Made by a program: the position numbers and the translations under genes. DNA of 64,000 nucleotides from Chryseotalea sp. WA131a (lineage in GTDB: Bacteria; Bacteroidota; Bacteroidia; Cytophagales; Cyclobacteriaceae), in NCBI GenBank assembly GCA_025370075.1, contig CP073016.1:372001-436000 (forward strand). The letters are read 5' to 3'. Positions within the stretch are counted from its first letter, which is position 1, and each line of letters begins with the position of its first letter. The notes under the pieces were generated by a model. The model saw only the letters and a list, made by a program, of their open reading frames with translations, was not told the origin of the DNA and did not search any database. Shown in pieces: positions 1-8,488 of this stretch.

Positions 1-833
1 GATTACTCATTTTCCCCTCCCTCCCCGAACAACAAAAAATCGCATCCTTCTTATCAGCGGTAGATGAAAAGATACACCAGCTCACGCGCAAAAAAGAATT
101 GCTGGAGCAATACAAAAAAGGAGTGATGCAGCAACTCTTTTGTCTGCACTATGATTCTTCTGATTCCGGTGATGGCCATGATGGCTTGTCAAATCAAGGC
201 AATCAAAAAAATCATTCAAAATCACAGTGCAGACAATTGCGCTTTAAAGATGAGAATGGAAAAGCGTACCCGAAGTGGGAGGAGAAGAGGTTGGGGGATA
301 TTGGAGATATTGTTTCCGGATTAACATATAGTCCTATGGACGTTAATGCGGACGGGGTGTTAGTATTACGATCATCTAATGTTCAGAATAGAAGGTTGAC
401 ATTTGAAGACAATGTTTATGTGAAAGTGAGTGCTGGTGAATTCAATCCAGTTAAGGAAAACGACATTCTAATTTGCGTTCGAAATGGAAGCAAAAATCTA
501 ATTGGTAAAAATGCCTTAATCGATAGAGAAAATGCTGGTGTTGCCTTTGGCGCTTTTATGACAGTTTATCGTAGTTATTTCAACTCCTTTCTGTTCCATT
601 ATTTCGATACAGATAGTTACAAAGATGAAGTTCATAAAAATCTTGGCGCTACAATTAATTCAATAAATGGAAGTGACTTAAAAAAGTTTAAGATTCCGTT
701 TCCATGCAAAGAAGAGCAACAAAAAATCGCCAGCTTCCTATCAGCTATCGATACCAAAATAGAAAGCGTGGCTATTCAAATAGAAAAAACCCAAACGTTT
801 AAAAAAGGGCTGTTGCAGCAGATGTTTGTGTAA
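1..833 (+). CDS. hsdS: Type I restriction-modification specificity subunit HsdS (5' truncated by window edge)
   Basis: The specificity subunit recognises the DNA target of a type I restriction-modification complex. The reading frame is open from base 3, so the gene starts before the window. The two conserved spacer regions are both visible: PEQQKIASFLSAVDEKI near the window start and EEQQKIASFLSAIDTKIES near the C-terminus, with the second target-recognition domain between them (about 290-700). Each spacer is followed by the usual coiled-coil ending (KKGVMQQLF, KKGLLQQMFV). The first target-recognition domain and hsdM are expected upstream of the window. hsdR follows after a repeat-rich insertion carrying a GxxExxY gene. 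Confidence 0.9.
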   Translation, partial: LLIFPSLPEQQKIASFLSAVDEKIHQLTRKKELLEQYKKGVMQQLFCLHYDSSDSGDGHDGLSNQGNQKNHSKSQCRQLRFKDENGKAYPKWEEKRLGDIGDIVSGLTYSPMDVNADGVLVLRSSNVQNRRLTFEDNVYVKVSAGEFNPVKENDILICVRNGSKNLIGKNALIDRENAGVAFGAFMTVYRSYFNSFLFHYFDTDSYKDEVHKNLGATINSINGSDLKKFKIPFPCKEEQQKIASFLSAIDTKIESVAIQIEKTQTFKKGLLQQMFV

Positions 834-957
834 TTGTCAGAATTAGGATTTGTATGATTTAAGGATGAAAGGATTAAAAAAATATATTAGTAAGTAACAT
901 AAATGATAAAAAATCCTATAATCTTCAAATCCAAGAAATCCTAATTCTGACAATGGA
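834..957. repeat. Imperfect inverted repeat downstream of hsdS
   Basis: The left arm starts at 834 (TTGTCAGAATTAGGATTT) immediately after the hsdS stop codon, and the right arm ends near 955 with its reverse complement (AAATCCTAATTCTGACAA). The first 18 bases match exactly. Pairing continues imperfectly through AGGAT-rich sequence for about 45 bases per arm, around an AT-rich centre near 885-905. The transcript could fold into a long hairpin. The right arm is also the first of three direct-repeat units around the GxxExxY gene. Confidence 0.75.
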
Positions 958-1006
958 AAGAAATCCTAAAATCTTAACATCCTAAAAATCCAAATTCAGA
1001 CAATTG
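908..1006. repeat. Two AT-rich direct repeat units upstream of the GxxExxY gene
   Basis: Two units of about 45-50 bases lie head to tail (about 908-957 and 960-1006). Both are built of AAATCCTA-like words and both end in CAAATTCAGACAATT or the variant CTAATTCTGACAAT. A third unit with the same ending lies on the other side of the gene at 1408-1461. The shared ends suggest that the gene and repeats form one inserted unit, or that repeats accumulated at a recombination hot spot. Confidence 0.75.
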
Positions 1007-1009
1007 ACA

Positions 1010-1405
1010 ATGAAGTACGAAGAAGTCACCAGGAAAATAATTGGTTGCGCTATGAAAGTACATAGCACATTAGGTAATGGTTTTCAGGAAGTGATATATC
1101 AGCGTGCCATGGCTATTGAAATGGAGATGCAGGGATTGGGATTTCAACGCGAGATGGAGATGGAAATATTTTATGAGGGCAGGAAAATAGGCACAAGGCG
1201 AGTCGATTTTTTCGTAGAGGAGAAAATTATGGTGGAACTAAAAGCAATCATTAAATTGGAAGATGTACATCTCGCGCAAGCCATGAACTACTGCCAAGCC
1301 TACAATCTTCCCGTTGGTTTACTGATTAATTTCGGAGCAAAGAGTTTAGAATTCAAAAGAGTGTACAATGTTAACCATCCCGAAAACAAAGACTACAAAA
1401 AATAG
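1010..1405 (+). CDS. GxxExxY family protein
   Basis: A protein of about 131 residues of the GxxExxY family, which has a PD-(D/E)XK nuclease-like fold; the cellular role is not established. The family signature is read directly (GNGFQEVIY), preceded by the usual AMKVHSTLG helix. A nuclease-like core follows: VDFFVEEKIMVELKA, then AQAMNYCQAYNLPVGLLINFG. The ATG at 1010 is preferred over the TTG at 1004. The gene interrupts hsdS and hsdR and is flanked by AT-rich direct repeats, so it is probably an insertion rather than part of the restriction system. Confidence 0.85.
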   Translation: MKYEEVTRKIIGCAMKVHSTLGNGFQEVIYQRAMAIEMEMQGLGFQREMEMEIFYEGRKIGTRRVDFFVEEKIMVELKAIIKLEDVHLAQAMNYCQAYNLPVGLLINFGAKSLEFKRVYNVNHPENKDYKK

Positions 1406-1407
1406 AT

Positions 1408-1461
1408 AGATATCCTAATCCTATAATCCTCAAATCCAACAAATCCAAATTCAGACAATTT
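1408..1461. repeat. Third AT-rich direct repeat unit, between GxxExxY gene and hsdR
   Basis: This unit begins at the GxxExxY stop codon with ATCCTAATCCTATAATCC-type words and ends with CCAAATTCAGACAATTTG. Its end matches the unit ending at about 1006. The final TTG (1460-1462) serves as the apparent hsdR start codon, so the repeat supplies the hsdR translation start region. Confidence 0.75.
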
Positions 1462-4330
1462 GCCGCAATCAGAAGCCATAATCGAAAACAACCTTATCCA
1501 GCAGCTTACCGGCTTGGGTTATCAATTTGTTGCCGTTCATGATGGCGATGTGCTGCTTTCTAATCTCAAAGAACAATTAGAATTATTCAACAACACTAAG
1601 TTCTCAGTAAAGGAATTTAATTCCATCCTTAACTACCTCGCCAAAGGCACTGTCTTCGAAAAAGCAAAGACATTAAGAGATCGGTTTAGTCTCACCAAAG
1701 ATGATGGCACTTCGTTTTACGTGCGCTTCTTCAATAATGAAGATTGGTCGCAAAACAGGTATCAGGTAACCAATCAAGTAAATCAGCAAGGCTCTTTTTT
1801 AAATCGCTATGATGTTACGCTGTTGGTAAACGGTTTGCCGTTGGTGCAAATAGAATTAAAGCGCAAAGGAATAGAGATCAAAGAAGCATTCAATCAGATC
1901 AATCGTTACCAGAAACATTCGTTCTGGAGCAATCACGGGTTGTTTCAATATGTGCAGTTGTTTGTGATCAGCAACGCGGTGGATACAAAATATTTAGTGA
2001 ATAATCAGTTACAATCTGTAATGCAAACATTCTTTTGGGGAGATAAAGAGAATAGGAAGATTACTGAGCTGACAGCATTTGCAGCAGCATTTCTAAATCC
2101 CGATCATTTAGGCAAATTCATTTCGCACTATGTGGTGATGAATGAAACGTTTAAGAGCATGATGGTGCTGCGGCCGTATCAATACTTTGCCGTGGAAGCC
2201 ATAATCCAACAGGTAAGCACTAGCAATAACAATGGCTACATTTGGCACACTACAGGTTCGGGCAAAACACTTACCTCGTTTAAAGCAAGTCAGATCATTA
2301 TGGATTTGCCCGGTGTGCACAAAGTTGTGTTTGTAGTCGACCGTAAAGATCTCGATTACCAAACCATGCAGGAGTTCAATGTCTTTAAAAAGGATAGCGT
2401 AAGTGCTACTGAAGACACTACGCTTCTGGTAAAGCAACTTAGTGATGATACCAAACTGGTGCTCACCACCATTCAAAAGCTAAACAACGCCATACGCAAA
2501 GCGCACTTTGAAAAGAAGATCACGCAACTGCGCGATAAGAAGATTGTCTTCATTTTTGATGAGTGCCACCGCACGCAGTTTGGCGAAACGCACGAGCGCA
2601 TCAAAAAATATTTTCACAAGGCACAATTATTTGGCTTTACGGGTACACCGATCTTTGCAGAGAACGCTAGCAAGAACGAATATGGCAAACGCACCACAAA
2701 AGATTTGTTTGGCGAGTGCCTGCACAAGTATGTAATTACCGATGCCATCCGCGATCAGAACGTGTTGCGCTTTGGTATAGAATACATTGGCAAATACAAA
2801 CAGAAGGGAAATACACTTATCGATATTGATGTAGAAGACATTGACCGCCCCGAAGTGCTGAATGATGAAAAGCGATTGGGCAAAATAGCGGACTACATTA
2901 TTGCTTATCACGATCAAAAAACATTCAACAAAGAATTCTCTGCGCTGTTCTCCACCAGCAGCATCAATAACCTGATTAAATACTACGAGCTATTTAAGAA
3001 GAAGAAAGAGGCAGGCGAACACGATCTGCGCATTGCCACCATCTTTACTTTTGGTGCCAATGAAGACGATGAAGATGCCCAGGATTTTTTACCGGAAGAG
3101 GAATTGGCTATGGCAGCAGACCCGCAGGCAGCTTATCAATCGAAACACACCCGCGACAAGCTGGATGAGTTCATCACTGATTACAATAAAATGTACGGCA
3201 CGGCTTTTTCTACCAAAGACAGCGAGCAATTTCAAAACTATTTTAAAGACATCAGCAAACGATTAAAGGAAAGAGAGAAGGCAACCTTTAACGATGATAA
3301 AGATCGCCTCGATTTGTTGCTGGTGGTAAACATGTTCCTTACAGGCTTTGATGCAAAGAAGGTAAACACACTTTACGTGGATAAGAATCTGAAACATCAT
3401 GGCCTCATTCAAACCTATTCAAGAACCAACCGTATTTTTGGTGAGAAGAAATCGCAGGGCAACATTCTGGCCTTCCGCAATCTGAAAGAAGCCACCGACA
3501 AAGCGATTACACTATTCTCCAACAAAGAGGCGATTGAAGAAGTAATACTTCCGCCTTATGAAGTCATTGCCAAACGATTTGATGAAGCACTGCAAGATTT
3601 ATTGAAGGTAACGCCAACTCCGCAAAGCGTGGATGAGCTGGTAAGCGAGGAAGAAGAGGCTGCATTTGTGCTGGCTTTCCGTGCCCTATTGCGAGCTAAG
3701 AATGTGCTGAAGTCGTTTACCGATTTCAATTGGGCGAATCTGGGAATTGATGAAGAGACCTTTACGTCATTCGAAACCAAGTACCTTGATCTGCGCGACA
3801 AGGTAAGGCGCGACAATTCAAAGGAAAAGACATCCATCCTTAATGATATCGACTTTGAAGTAGAGTTAATTCACCGCGATATAATCAATGTAGCCTACAT
3901 CATTAAACTGTTGGCTAAGTTAAAGCAAGCCAAAAAATCGGAAGCCGAAAAGCAGCGAAAGGCAATTATGGATTTACTTGGCAGTGAAGTACAACTAAGA
4001 AGTAAACGCGAACTGATAGAAAAATTTATTGATGAGAACTTACCTACGATTGACAATGCCGACAACATACAAGACGAGTTTGAAAAATACTGGCAAGAAC
4101 AAAAAGTACTCGCACTCGCCAAGCTTTGCGATGACGAGCACTTAGACAAAGAACAATTTAAAGCCTTGATAGATGCCTACATCTTTAGCAGCCAAGACCC
4201 CTTGCGCGATGAAGTGTTAAAATGCCTTGGCGACCGCCCCAGCATTTTGCAAGCGAGGGAAATAGGAGAGAGGATTATAAAAAAGATGAAAGAGTTTGTG
4301 GAAGTGTTTGTGCAAGGGATGGTGGCGTAG
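1460..4330 (+). CDS. hsdR: Type I restriction enzyme R subunit HsdR (ATP-dependent nuclease/translocase)
   Basis: HsdR translocates DNA with ATP and cleaves it in the type I complex. The 956-residue product has the N-terminal HsdR nuclease domain (YDVTLLVNGLPLVQIELKRKG contains the D and ExK residues). Helicase motifs follow: Walker A TTGSGKT near residue 265, DECH near 367 and GFTGTPIF near 395. The second helicase lobe is present (TGFDAKKVNTLYVDK, QTYSRTNRIF), with a helical C-terminus. The start is TTG at 1460, giving the usual N-terminus (MPQSEAIIENNLIQQLTGLGY is close to family starts). No ATG is available in frame nearby. Length and motifs are intact. Confidence 0.93.
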   Translation: MPQSEAIIENNLIQQLTGLGYQFVAVHDGDVLLSNLKEQLELFNNTKFSVKEFNSILNYLAKGTVFEKAKTLRDRFSLTKDDGTSFYVRFFNNEDWSQNRYQVTNQVNQQGSFLNRYDVTLLVNGLPLVQIELKRKGIEIKEAFNQINRYQKHSFWSNHGLFQYVQLFVISNAVDTKYLVNNQLQSVMQTFFWGDKENRKITELTAFAAAFLNPDHLGKFISHYVVMNETFKSMMVLRPYQYFAVEAIIQQVSTSNNNGYIWHTTGSGKTLTSFKASQIIMDLPGVHKVVFVVDRKDLDYQTMQEFNVFKKDSVSATEDTTLLVKQLSDDTKLVLTTIQKLNNAIRKAHFEKKITQLRDKKIVFIFDECHRTQFGETHERIKKYFHKAQLFGFTGTPIFAENASKNEYGKRTTKDLFGECLHKYVITDAIRDQNVLRFGIEYIGKYKQKGNTLIDIDVEDIDRPEVLNDEKRLGKIADYIIAYHDQKTFNKEFSALFSTSSINNLIKYYELFKKKKEAGEHDLRIATIFTFGANEDDEDAQDFLPEEELAMAADPQAAYQSKHTRDKLDEFITDYNKMYGTAFSTKDSEQFQNYFKDISKRLKEREKATFNDDKDRLDLLLVVNMFLTGFDAKKVNTLYVDKNLKHHGLIQTYSRTNRIFGEKKSQGNILAFRNLKEATDKAITLFSNKEAIEEVILPPYEVIAKRFDEALQDLLKVTPTPQSVDELVSEEEEAAFVLAFRALLRAKNVLKSFTDFNWANLGIDEETFTSFETKYLDLRDKVRRDNSKEKTSILNDIDFEVELIHRDIINVAYIIKLLAKLKQAKKSEAEKQRKAIMDLLGSEVQLRSKRELIEKFIDENLPTIDNADNIQDEFEKYWQEQKVLALAKLCDDEHLDKEQFKALIDAYIFSSQDPLRDEVLKCLGDRPSILQAREIGERIIKKMKEFVEVFVQGMVA

Positions 4331-4483
4331 GGTCAATGAAAATTCCCATTTTTCATTACGCAGTCTAAAAAGCAGGAAAAACACAATCCGCGAAACAAAA
4401 CAGTAGCACTTACCAACTTCACTTATGATTTGGATTGCGAACGGGGCCTTATAGCTAAGAATATCACTTTCAATTAATTAGGT

Positions 4484-4491
4484 TACATTTG
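4484..4491 (+). promoter_or_regulatory. Candidate Bacteroidota -7 promoter element for deaD
   Basis: TACATTTG matches the Bacteroidota -7 consensus TAnnTTTG exactly and lies 28 bases before the ATG of the helicase gene, implying a leader of roughly 20-25 bases. No clear -33 TTTG box was found at the usual spacing. Confidence 0.5.
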
Positions 4492-4519
4492 CAGCTTAAA
4501 TTTTTTAAAACAATACTTA

Positions 4520-6331
4520 ATGAAATCATTTGACGCTCTGGGGCTCTCAGAGCAATTGGTGGAAGCAATCCGCCTACTGGGCTTTGAAACGCCTACCCCT
4601 ATTCAAGAACAGGCGATCCCTGTGCTGTTACAGGGAAAGACCGACCTCGTTGGGTTGGCACAAACGGGTACGGGAAAGACGGCCGCTTTCGGTCTCCCAT
4701 TGATCCAATTAATTGACGAAAGCAATCGCACTACGCAGGCGTTAATCTTGGCGCCTACTCGCGAGTTGAGTGTACAAATCACTACCGACCTCGAAAATTT
4801 TTCTAAGAAGGTAAAAGATTTAAACATTGTAACGGTGTATGGTGGTGCCAGTATTTCTGAGCAAATCAGAAAGGTAAAGCGCGGTGCACAAATTATAGTG
4901 GCTACACCCGGTCGCCTCATCGACTTGATTGAGCGCAGGGTTGTGAGCTTAAGCACGATCAGCTATGTGGTATTAGACGAAGCCGATGAAATGTTGAACA
5001 TGGGTTTTAAAGATGCCATTGACGAAATTTTATCAAGCACTCCGGAAGAAAAAAATGTGTGGCTCTTTAGCGCTACCATGCCGCGTGAAGTGCGTGAGAT
5101 TTCGAAGAACTACATGAGCAACCCACAAGAACTAACGATGGGTGAGCGCAACCAAGGCAACGAAAACATCGATCACCAATTTATCATGGTGGACGATCGC
5201 GATAAGTACTTGGCGTTGAAGCGAATGGTAGATTACACCACCGATATTTTTGGTGTTATTTTTTGCCGCACAAAAATCGATACACAACGCGTGGCCGATC
5301 ACTTGATGAAGGATGGTTACAATGCGGATGCCCTTCATGGGGATTTGACGCAGGCACAACGCGACCGTGTGATGAAGAGTTTCAAAAACAAAACATTGCA
5401 GTTGTTGGTAGCTACCGATGTAGCGGCTCGTGGAATTGACGTGAGCAACATCACACACGTGATCCACATGAACTTGCCAGATGAAATTGAATACTATACA
5501 CACCGAAGCGGACGAACAGCCCGTGCTGGAAAAAAGGGTATTTCGCTGGCCATCGTTTCTAAAAAAGAAATGGGCAAGATCAGCCAAATCGAAAAAGCCT
5601 TGAAACGGAGGTTTACAAAAGTGGCGGTGCCAACCGGTGATGAGGTATGTCAGAAAAAGATAATGGCGCTTACGCAGAAAATGCGAAATGTAGAGGTAAA
5701 CGAAGAAGAGATCGATAGCTTCTTGCCCGAAGTTTATCATGAGCTTCGCGATTTAAGCAAAGAAGATATCATCAAACGTTTTGCTTCCATCGAGTTCAAT
5801 CGTTTCTTGGAATACTACCGCGATGCCAAAGATTTGAATAAGAGCGGCAGCGAACGCAGCCGTACTTTTTCTGATGACGGTGGTGGCAGCGAAAGCTATT
5901 CCACGGGCGATCGCATCTTCATCAACATCGGTAAGATGGACGGATTGGAGAAGGGCGACTTGCTGGGTTTAATCTGCGACTATGGTGAAATCGACAAGGC
6001 CAAAATTGGTAAAATTGACTTGAAAGGAGCGTACTCTTTCTTTGAATTGGAAAAAGACGTAACTGAAAAAGTCATGAAAGGCTTTGAGGGAATTGAAGTG
6101 CGTGGCCGCAAGGTGCGCTTGGAGATGACCAGCAATGCCCCAAGAGAACGCAAAGAAGGTGGAGACTTCCCTCCGAGAAAGAGACGCTCCTTTGATGGAG
6201 GTGGAGACAGAGGTGGAAGCCGCTCCTTTGGTGGCGATCGTGATCGTGGTGGCGACCGCGGAGGAAAGCGCTCGTATGGTGGCGGAAGTGGGGGCTACGG
6301 TGGCGATAGAGAGAAGAAGAAGAGATGGTAG
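4520..6331 (+). CDS. deaD: DEAD-box ATP-dependent RNA helicase (DeaD/CsdA type)
   Basis: RNA helicase of 603 residues, likely acting in ribosome assembly, mRNA turnover or cold adaptation. Motifs in order: Q motif (TPIQEQAIP, about 27-35), Walker A AQTGTGKT (47-54), PTREL, DEAD (153-156), FSATMP, and HRSGRTARAGK in lobe 2. A DbpA/CsdA-type RNA-binding domain follows (about 455-530; IFINIGKMDGLEKGDLLGLI). The C-terminal tail is rich in Gly, Arg and Asp (RGG-like, from about 545), which normally helps RNA binding. It has its own TAnnTTTG promoter and is followed by a strong terminator. Confidence 0.95.
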   Translation: MKSFDALGLSEQLVEAIRLLGFETPTPIQEQAIPVLLQGKTDLVGLAQTGTGKTAAFGLPLIQLIDESNRTTQALILAPTRELSVQITTDLENFSKKVKDLNIVTVYGGASISEQIRKVKRGAQIIVATPGRLIDLIERRVVSLSTISYVVLDEADEMLNMGFKDAIDEILSSTPEEKNVWLFSATMPREVREISKNYMSNPQELTMGERNQGNENIDHQFIMVDDRDKYLALKRMVDYTTDIFGVIFCRTKIDTQRVADHLMKDGYNADALHGDLTQAQRDRVMKSFKNKTLQLLVATDVAARGIDVSNITHVIHMNLPDEIEYYTHRSGRTARAGKKGISLAIVSKKEMGKISQIEKALKRRFTKVAVPTGDEVCQKKIMALTQKMRNVEVNEEEIDSFLPEVYHELRDLSKEDIIKRFASIEFNRFLEYYRDAKDLNKSGSERSRTFSDDGGGSESYSTGDRIFINIGKMDGLEKGDLLGLICDYGEIDKAKIGKIDLKGAYSFFELEKDVTEKVMKGFEGIEVRGRKVRLEMTSNAPRERKEGGDFPPRKRRSFDGGGDRGGSRSFGGDRDRGGDRGGKRSYGGGSGGYGGDREKKKRW

Positions 6332-6419
6332 AACTATGTGGCAGAGCCAAACAAAAGTAGGCAAAGGCTAGTAACAATAGAAAGCCATTGCACTACTAAA
6401 ATTGGTTATGGATAAAAAA

Positions 6420-6454
6420 AGAGGCTGTCTTAAAAGGGCAGCCTCTTTTTTTTT
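6420..6454 (+). terminator. Rho-independent terminator after deaD
   Basis: AGAGGCTG and CAGCCTCT form the stem around a short loop, followed by a run of eight or more T. A second hairpin (AAAGAGGAA ... TTCCTCTTT, about 6465-6492) lies just downstream, without a T-run. Confidence 0.85.
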
Positions 6455-6661
6455 CAGTAAAAAAAAAGAGGAAGGCGAAGCATTCCTCTTTAGGTGCAAG
6501 TCGCTATCTTGCTTGTGTGATGATTCAAGAAATCAATGAAGCCTGCAGTGGGGATTTTCTATACGGGAGAAGGAGTGGAATTTAGATTTTAATTGGGGAT
6601 TGTTAAATTTTCTTTTTGTTCAACTTGTACTTCTTAAACATTCATAAGTTTTAGTGGGATC

Positions 6662-7459
6662 TTGAAAAACTATTATGCCATACTGGGTATTGCCACCTAC
6701 GCACAGGAGGCAGATATAAAACGTGCTTACCGCCACTTGGCGTTGTTGTACCATCCCGATAAAAATAAATCATCGGAGGCGGCTTCCTTTTTCGTAGAGA
6801 TAAACGAAGCTTATGAAGTGTTGGGAGATCCGATTCGAAAAGTAGTGTATGATAAAATGTTGGCTGGAACCGAGCCCCAGGTTTCCGCACAACCAATGGT
6901 TAACAAACCGCACCGCGATCCTCGCTACCGACCCAAGTCAGCCGAGTATATCAAAGAAGTGCGTGCCAAAAAAAAACCATATTACGAATTTATAGATGCA
7001 CATGTGCAGTATGCTGTTTTGTTCTCGCGGCTAGCTTTTTTGTTTTCGATTGCCTTGTTGGCCGATTATTCTTTGCAAGCCGATAAACATTCGCAGGTGA
7101 TAAAAGCAGTAGAGAAAAAACTGGGCAGCGAATCTGTGAAGGTTAAAATCAACGATGACGAGGTTTTTACGCTAGCTGGCCAATCGCTGGAAGAATTTAC
7201 AGCCGGAGAAGTCATCAACTTGTATCGCTCACCATTTTTTTCTGTTCCAACCAAAATTGAAAACGAACAAACTAAATTTCAAGCAGGTGTGCCCATCACC
7301 ATTTACGGTAATTTTATATTTGCTCCTTTCTTTTTATTGATAACTTCTTTGATTGGGACTTTTTATTGGAAAGGAGTGGAGTTTCGGTTTAACTTGGGGG
7401 TGATGAATTTTTTACTGATTATTTTGAATAGCTTGTTTTTAAAGATTCATGCGTTTTAG
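6662..7459 (+). CDS. Membrane-anchored J-domain (DnaJ-like) protein
   Basis: A protein of 265 residues. The N-terminal 65 residues form a J domain (YYAILGI, HPD at 31-33, EINEAYEVLGDPIRKVVYD), which would stimulate a DnaK-type ATPase. The rest is not DnaJ-like: one hydrophobic segment near 115-137, a polar domain of about 85 residues, and two further membrane segments near the C-terminus (FIFAPFFLLITSLIGTFYW; MNFLLIILNSLFL). The J domain therefore probably sits at the inner membrane. The start codon is TTG, which fits the family N-terminus exactly. Its partner and client are unknown. Confidence 0.8.
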   Translation: MKNYYAILGIATYAQEADIKRAYRHLALLYHPDKNKSSEAASFFVEINEAYEVLGDPIRKVVYDKMLAGTEPQVSAQPMVNKPHRDPRYRPKSAEYIKEVRAKKKPYYEFIDAHVQYAVLFSRLAFLFSIALLADYSLQADKHSQVIKAVEKKLGSESVKVKINDDEVFTLAGQSLEEFTAGEVINLYRSPFFSVPTKIENEQTKFQAGVPITIYGNFIFAPFFLLITSLIGTFYWKGVEFRFNLGVMNFLLIILNSLFLKIHAF

Positions 7460-7567
7460 AGTAGAGAATTTGTAGCCACAGATTCGCAGATGTACTGTAA
7501 TATAATCGCAGAATCTATGAATCAGTGGTAGCATTTTATAAAAGTCATTATTCAACGATTTGTTCAT

Positions 7568-7915
7568 ATGCCTAAAAACAACGATTGGAAAAAGCGGGAT
7601 GGAGTGGTTTACTCCACCGACCAAAATTTTTCGTTTCAATACTCACAAGGCGAAGAAGCTGAAACCCTTCCCCCGCAGCAACAGAACTTGAAAGTGCTGT
7701 TGGATAAAAATGGACGAGCGGGCAAACAAGTTACGCTGGTGGCTGGCTTTGTTGGAAAGACAGAGGCAATTGAAACGCTTACCAAATTATTGAAGACAAA
7801 ATGTAGTGTTGGTGGCTCTACCAAAGATGGCGAGATTTTAATTCAGGGTGACTTGCGCGATAAAGTAGTGGCCGTGCTGACCAAAGAAGGCTACAAAGCA
7901 AAGCGTGTTGGCTAG
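7568..7915 (+). CDS. SUI1/eIF1-family translation factor (YciH-like)
   Basis: A 115-residue protein with the SUI1 fold in its C-terminal 80 residues (LDKNGRAGKQVTLVAGF, then KTKCSVGGSTKDGEILIQGD, ending in LTKEGYKAKRVG). Bacterial relatives resemble eukaryotic initiation factor eIF1 and may influence start-codon choice. The N-terminal 30 residues are a variable polar extension. Its stop codon overlaps that of the convergent gene at 7912-8313 by four bases. Confidence 0.9.
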   Translation: MPKNNDWKKRDGVVYSTDQNFSFQYSQGEEAETLPPQQQNLKVLLDKNGRAGKQVTLVAGFVGKTEAIETLTKLLKTKCSVGGSTKDGEILIQGDLRDKVVAVLTKEGYKAKRVG

Positions 7916-8313
7916 GCCTCTAAATACAATTGCTTTGATCTCATTTCAGTTATGTACGCCCGTTGTGATTTGAGGACATCCTCGAGTTTTAGCCGTAGTT
8001 CGCTGTGATAGATAGAATAGATCAGTTGCCATTCTTCTTTGTCCATACAACCATCAGCATTTGCAACAATGCACAAGACAGCGATGGCATTCACTTGCTC
8101 TTCTTTCGGTAGTTTCTTGAGTTCAACTACTGAATTTTCGAGCAATTGATAGCGATCTACTTTTTCCAAGGCATTGAATTCATCCAATAGCGAAGTGCTT
8201 TCAAAACCATGCAAACTTGAAAGATTTTTAGCTAAAAAAATCTCACGCTCGTGCACAACGTTGTTGGCATGCACAATTAAAAAAAGCAATTGGTTAAAAA
8301 GTTGCTGGGTCAT
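7912..8313 (-). CDS. TerB-like helical protein, function unknown
   Basis: A 133-residue, mostly helical protein without signal peptide or membrane segment. The segment IVANADGCMDKEEWQLIYSIY resembles the acidic helix-turn motif of TerB/tellurite-resistance-like domains. The assignment is by pattern only and is moderate. A similarly sized TerB-like protein is encoded at 35919-36305. It converges on the SUI1 gene with a four-base overlap of stop codons. Confidence 0.55.
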   Translation of the reverse strand: MTQQLFNQLLFLIVHANNVVHEREIFLAKNLSSLHGFESTSLLDEFNALEKVDRYQLLENSVVELKKLPKEEQVNAIAVLCIVANADGCMDKEEWQLIYSIYHSELRLKLEDVLKSQRAYITEMRSKQLYLEA

Positions 8314-8444
8314 ATTAGTATATATCCACCCTAGGCATCAAGATTGTGCCAATCCAAAATGCGTTGAAAAATGCGTGAAACAAGGGTTTTTTCTAATATT
8401 ATTCCCAATATTGGAGTGGCGCAGATCGGATTGGGAAGAAAATG

Positions 8445-8472
8445 AAAAAGCCACCCGATGGGGTGGCTTTTT
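8445..8472 (-). terminator. Rho-independent terminator of the small Lys-rich gene
   Basis: AAAAAGCCACCC, loop GATG, GGGTGGCTTTTT form a perfect hairpin with A and T runs on its two sides, so it can work in both directions. It lies directly downstream of the minus-strand gene at 8489-8593, which it most likely serves. Confidence 0.8.
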
Positions 8473-8488
8473 GATCTGGTTGAGAGTA

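Noticed and set aside
4336..4359. Weak AATGAAAA ... TTTTCATT hairpin after hsdR as a terminator
   Set aside because: The stem is all A/T except one pair and lacks a T-run; not strong enough to report as a feature.
5132..5740. A 202-residue minus-strand frame inside the helicase gene
   Set aside because: It lies antisense to a well-supported deaD gene and shows no family pattern; it is a by-product of the opposite reading frame.
6465..6492. Second hairpin after deaD considered as another terminator
   Set aside because: AAAGAGGAA and TTCCTCTTT pair, but there is no T-run afterwards, and the first hairpin at 6420-6454 is sufficient.
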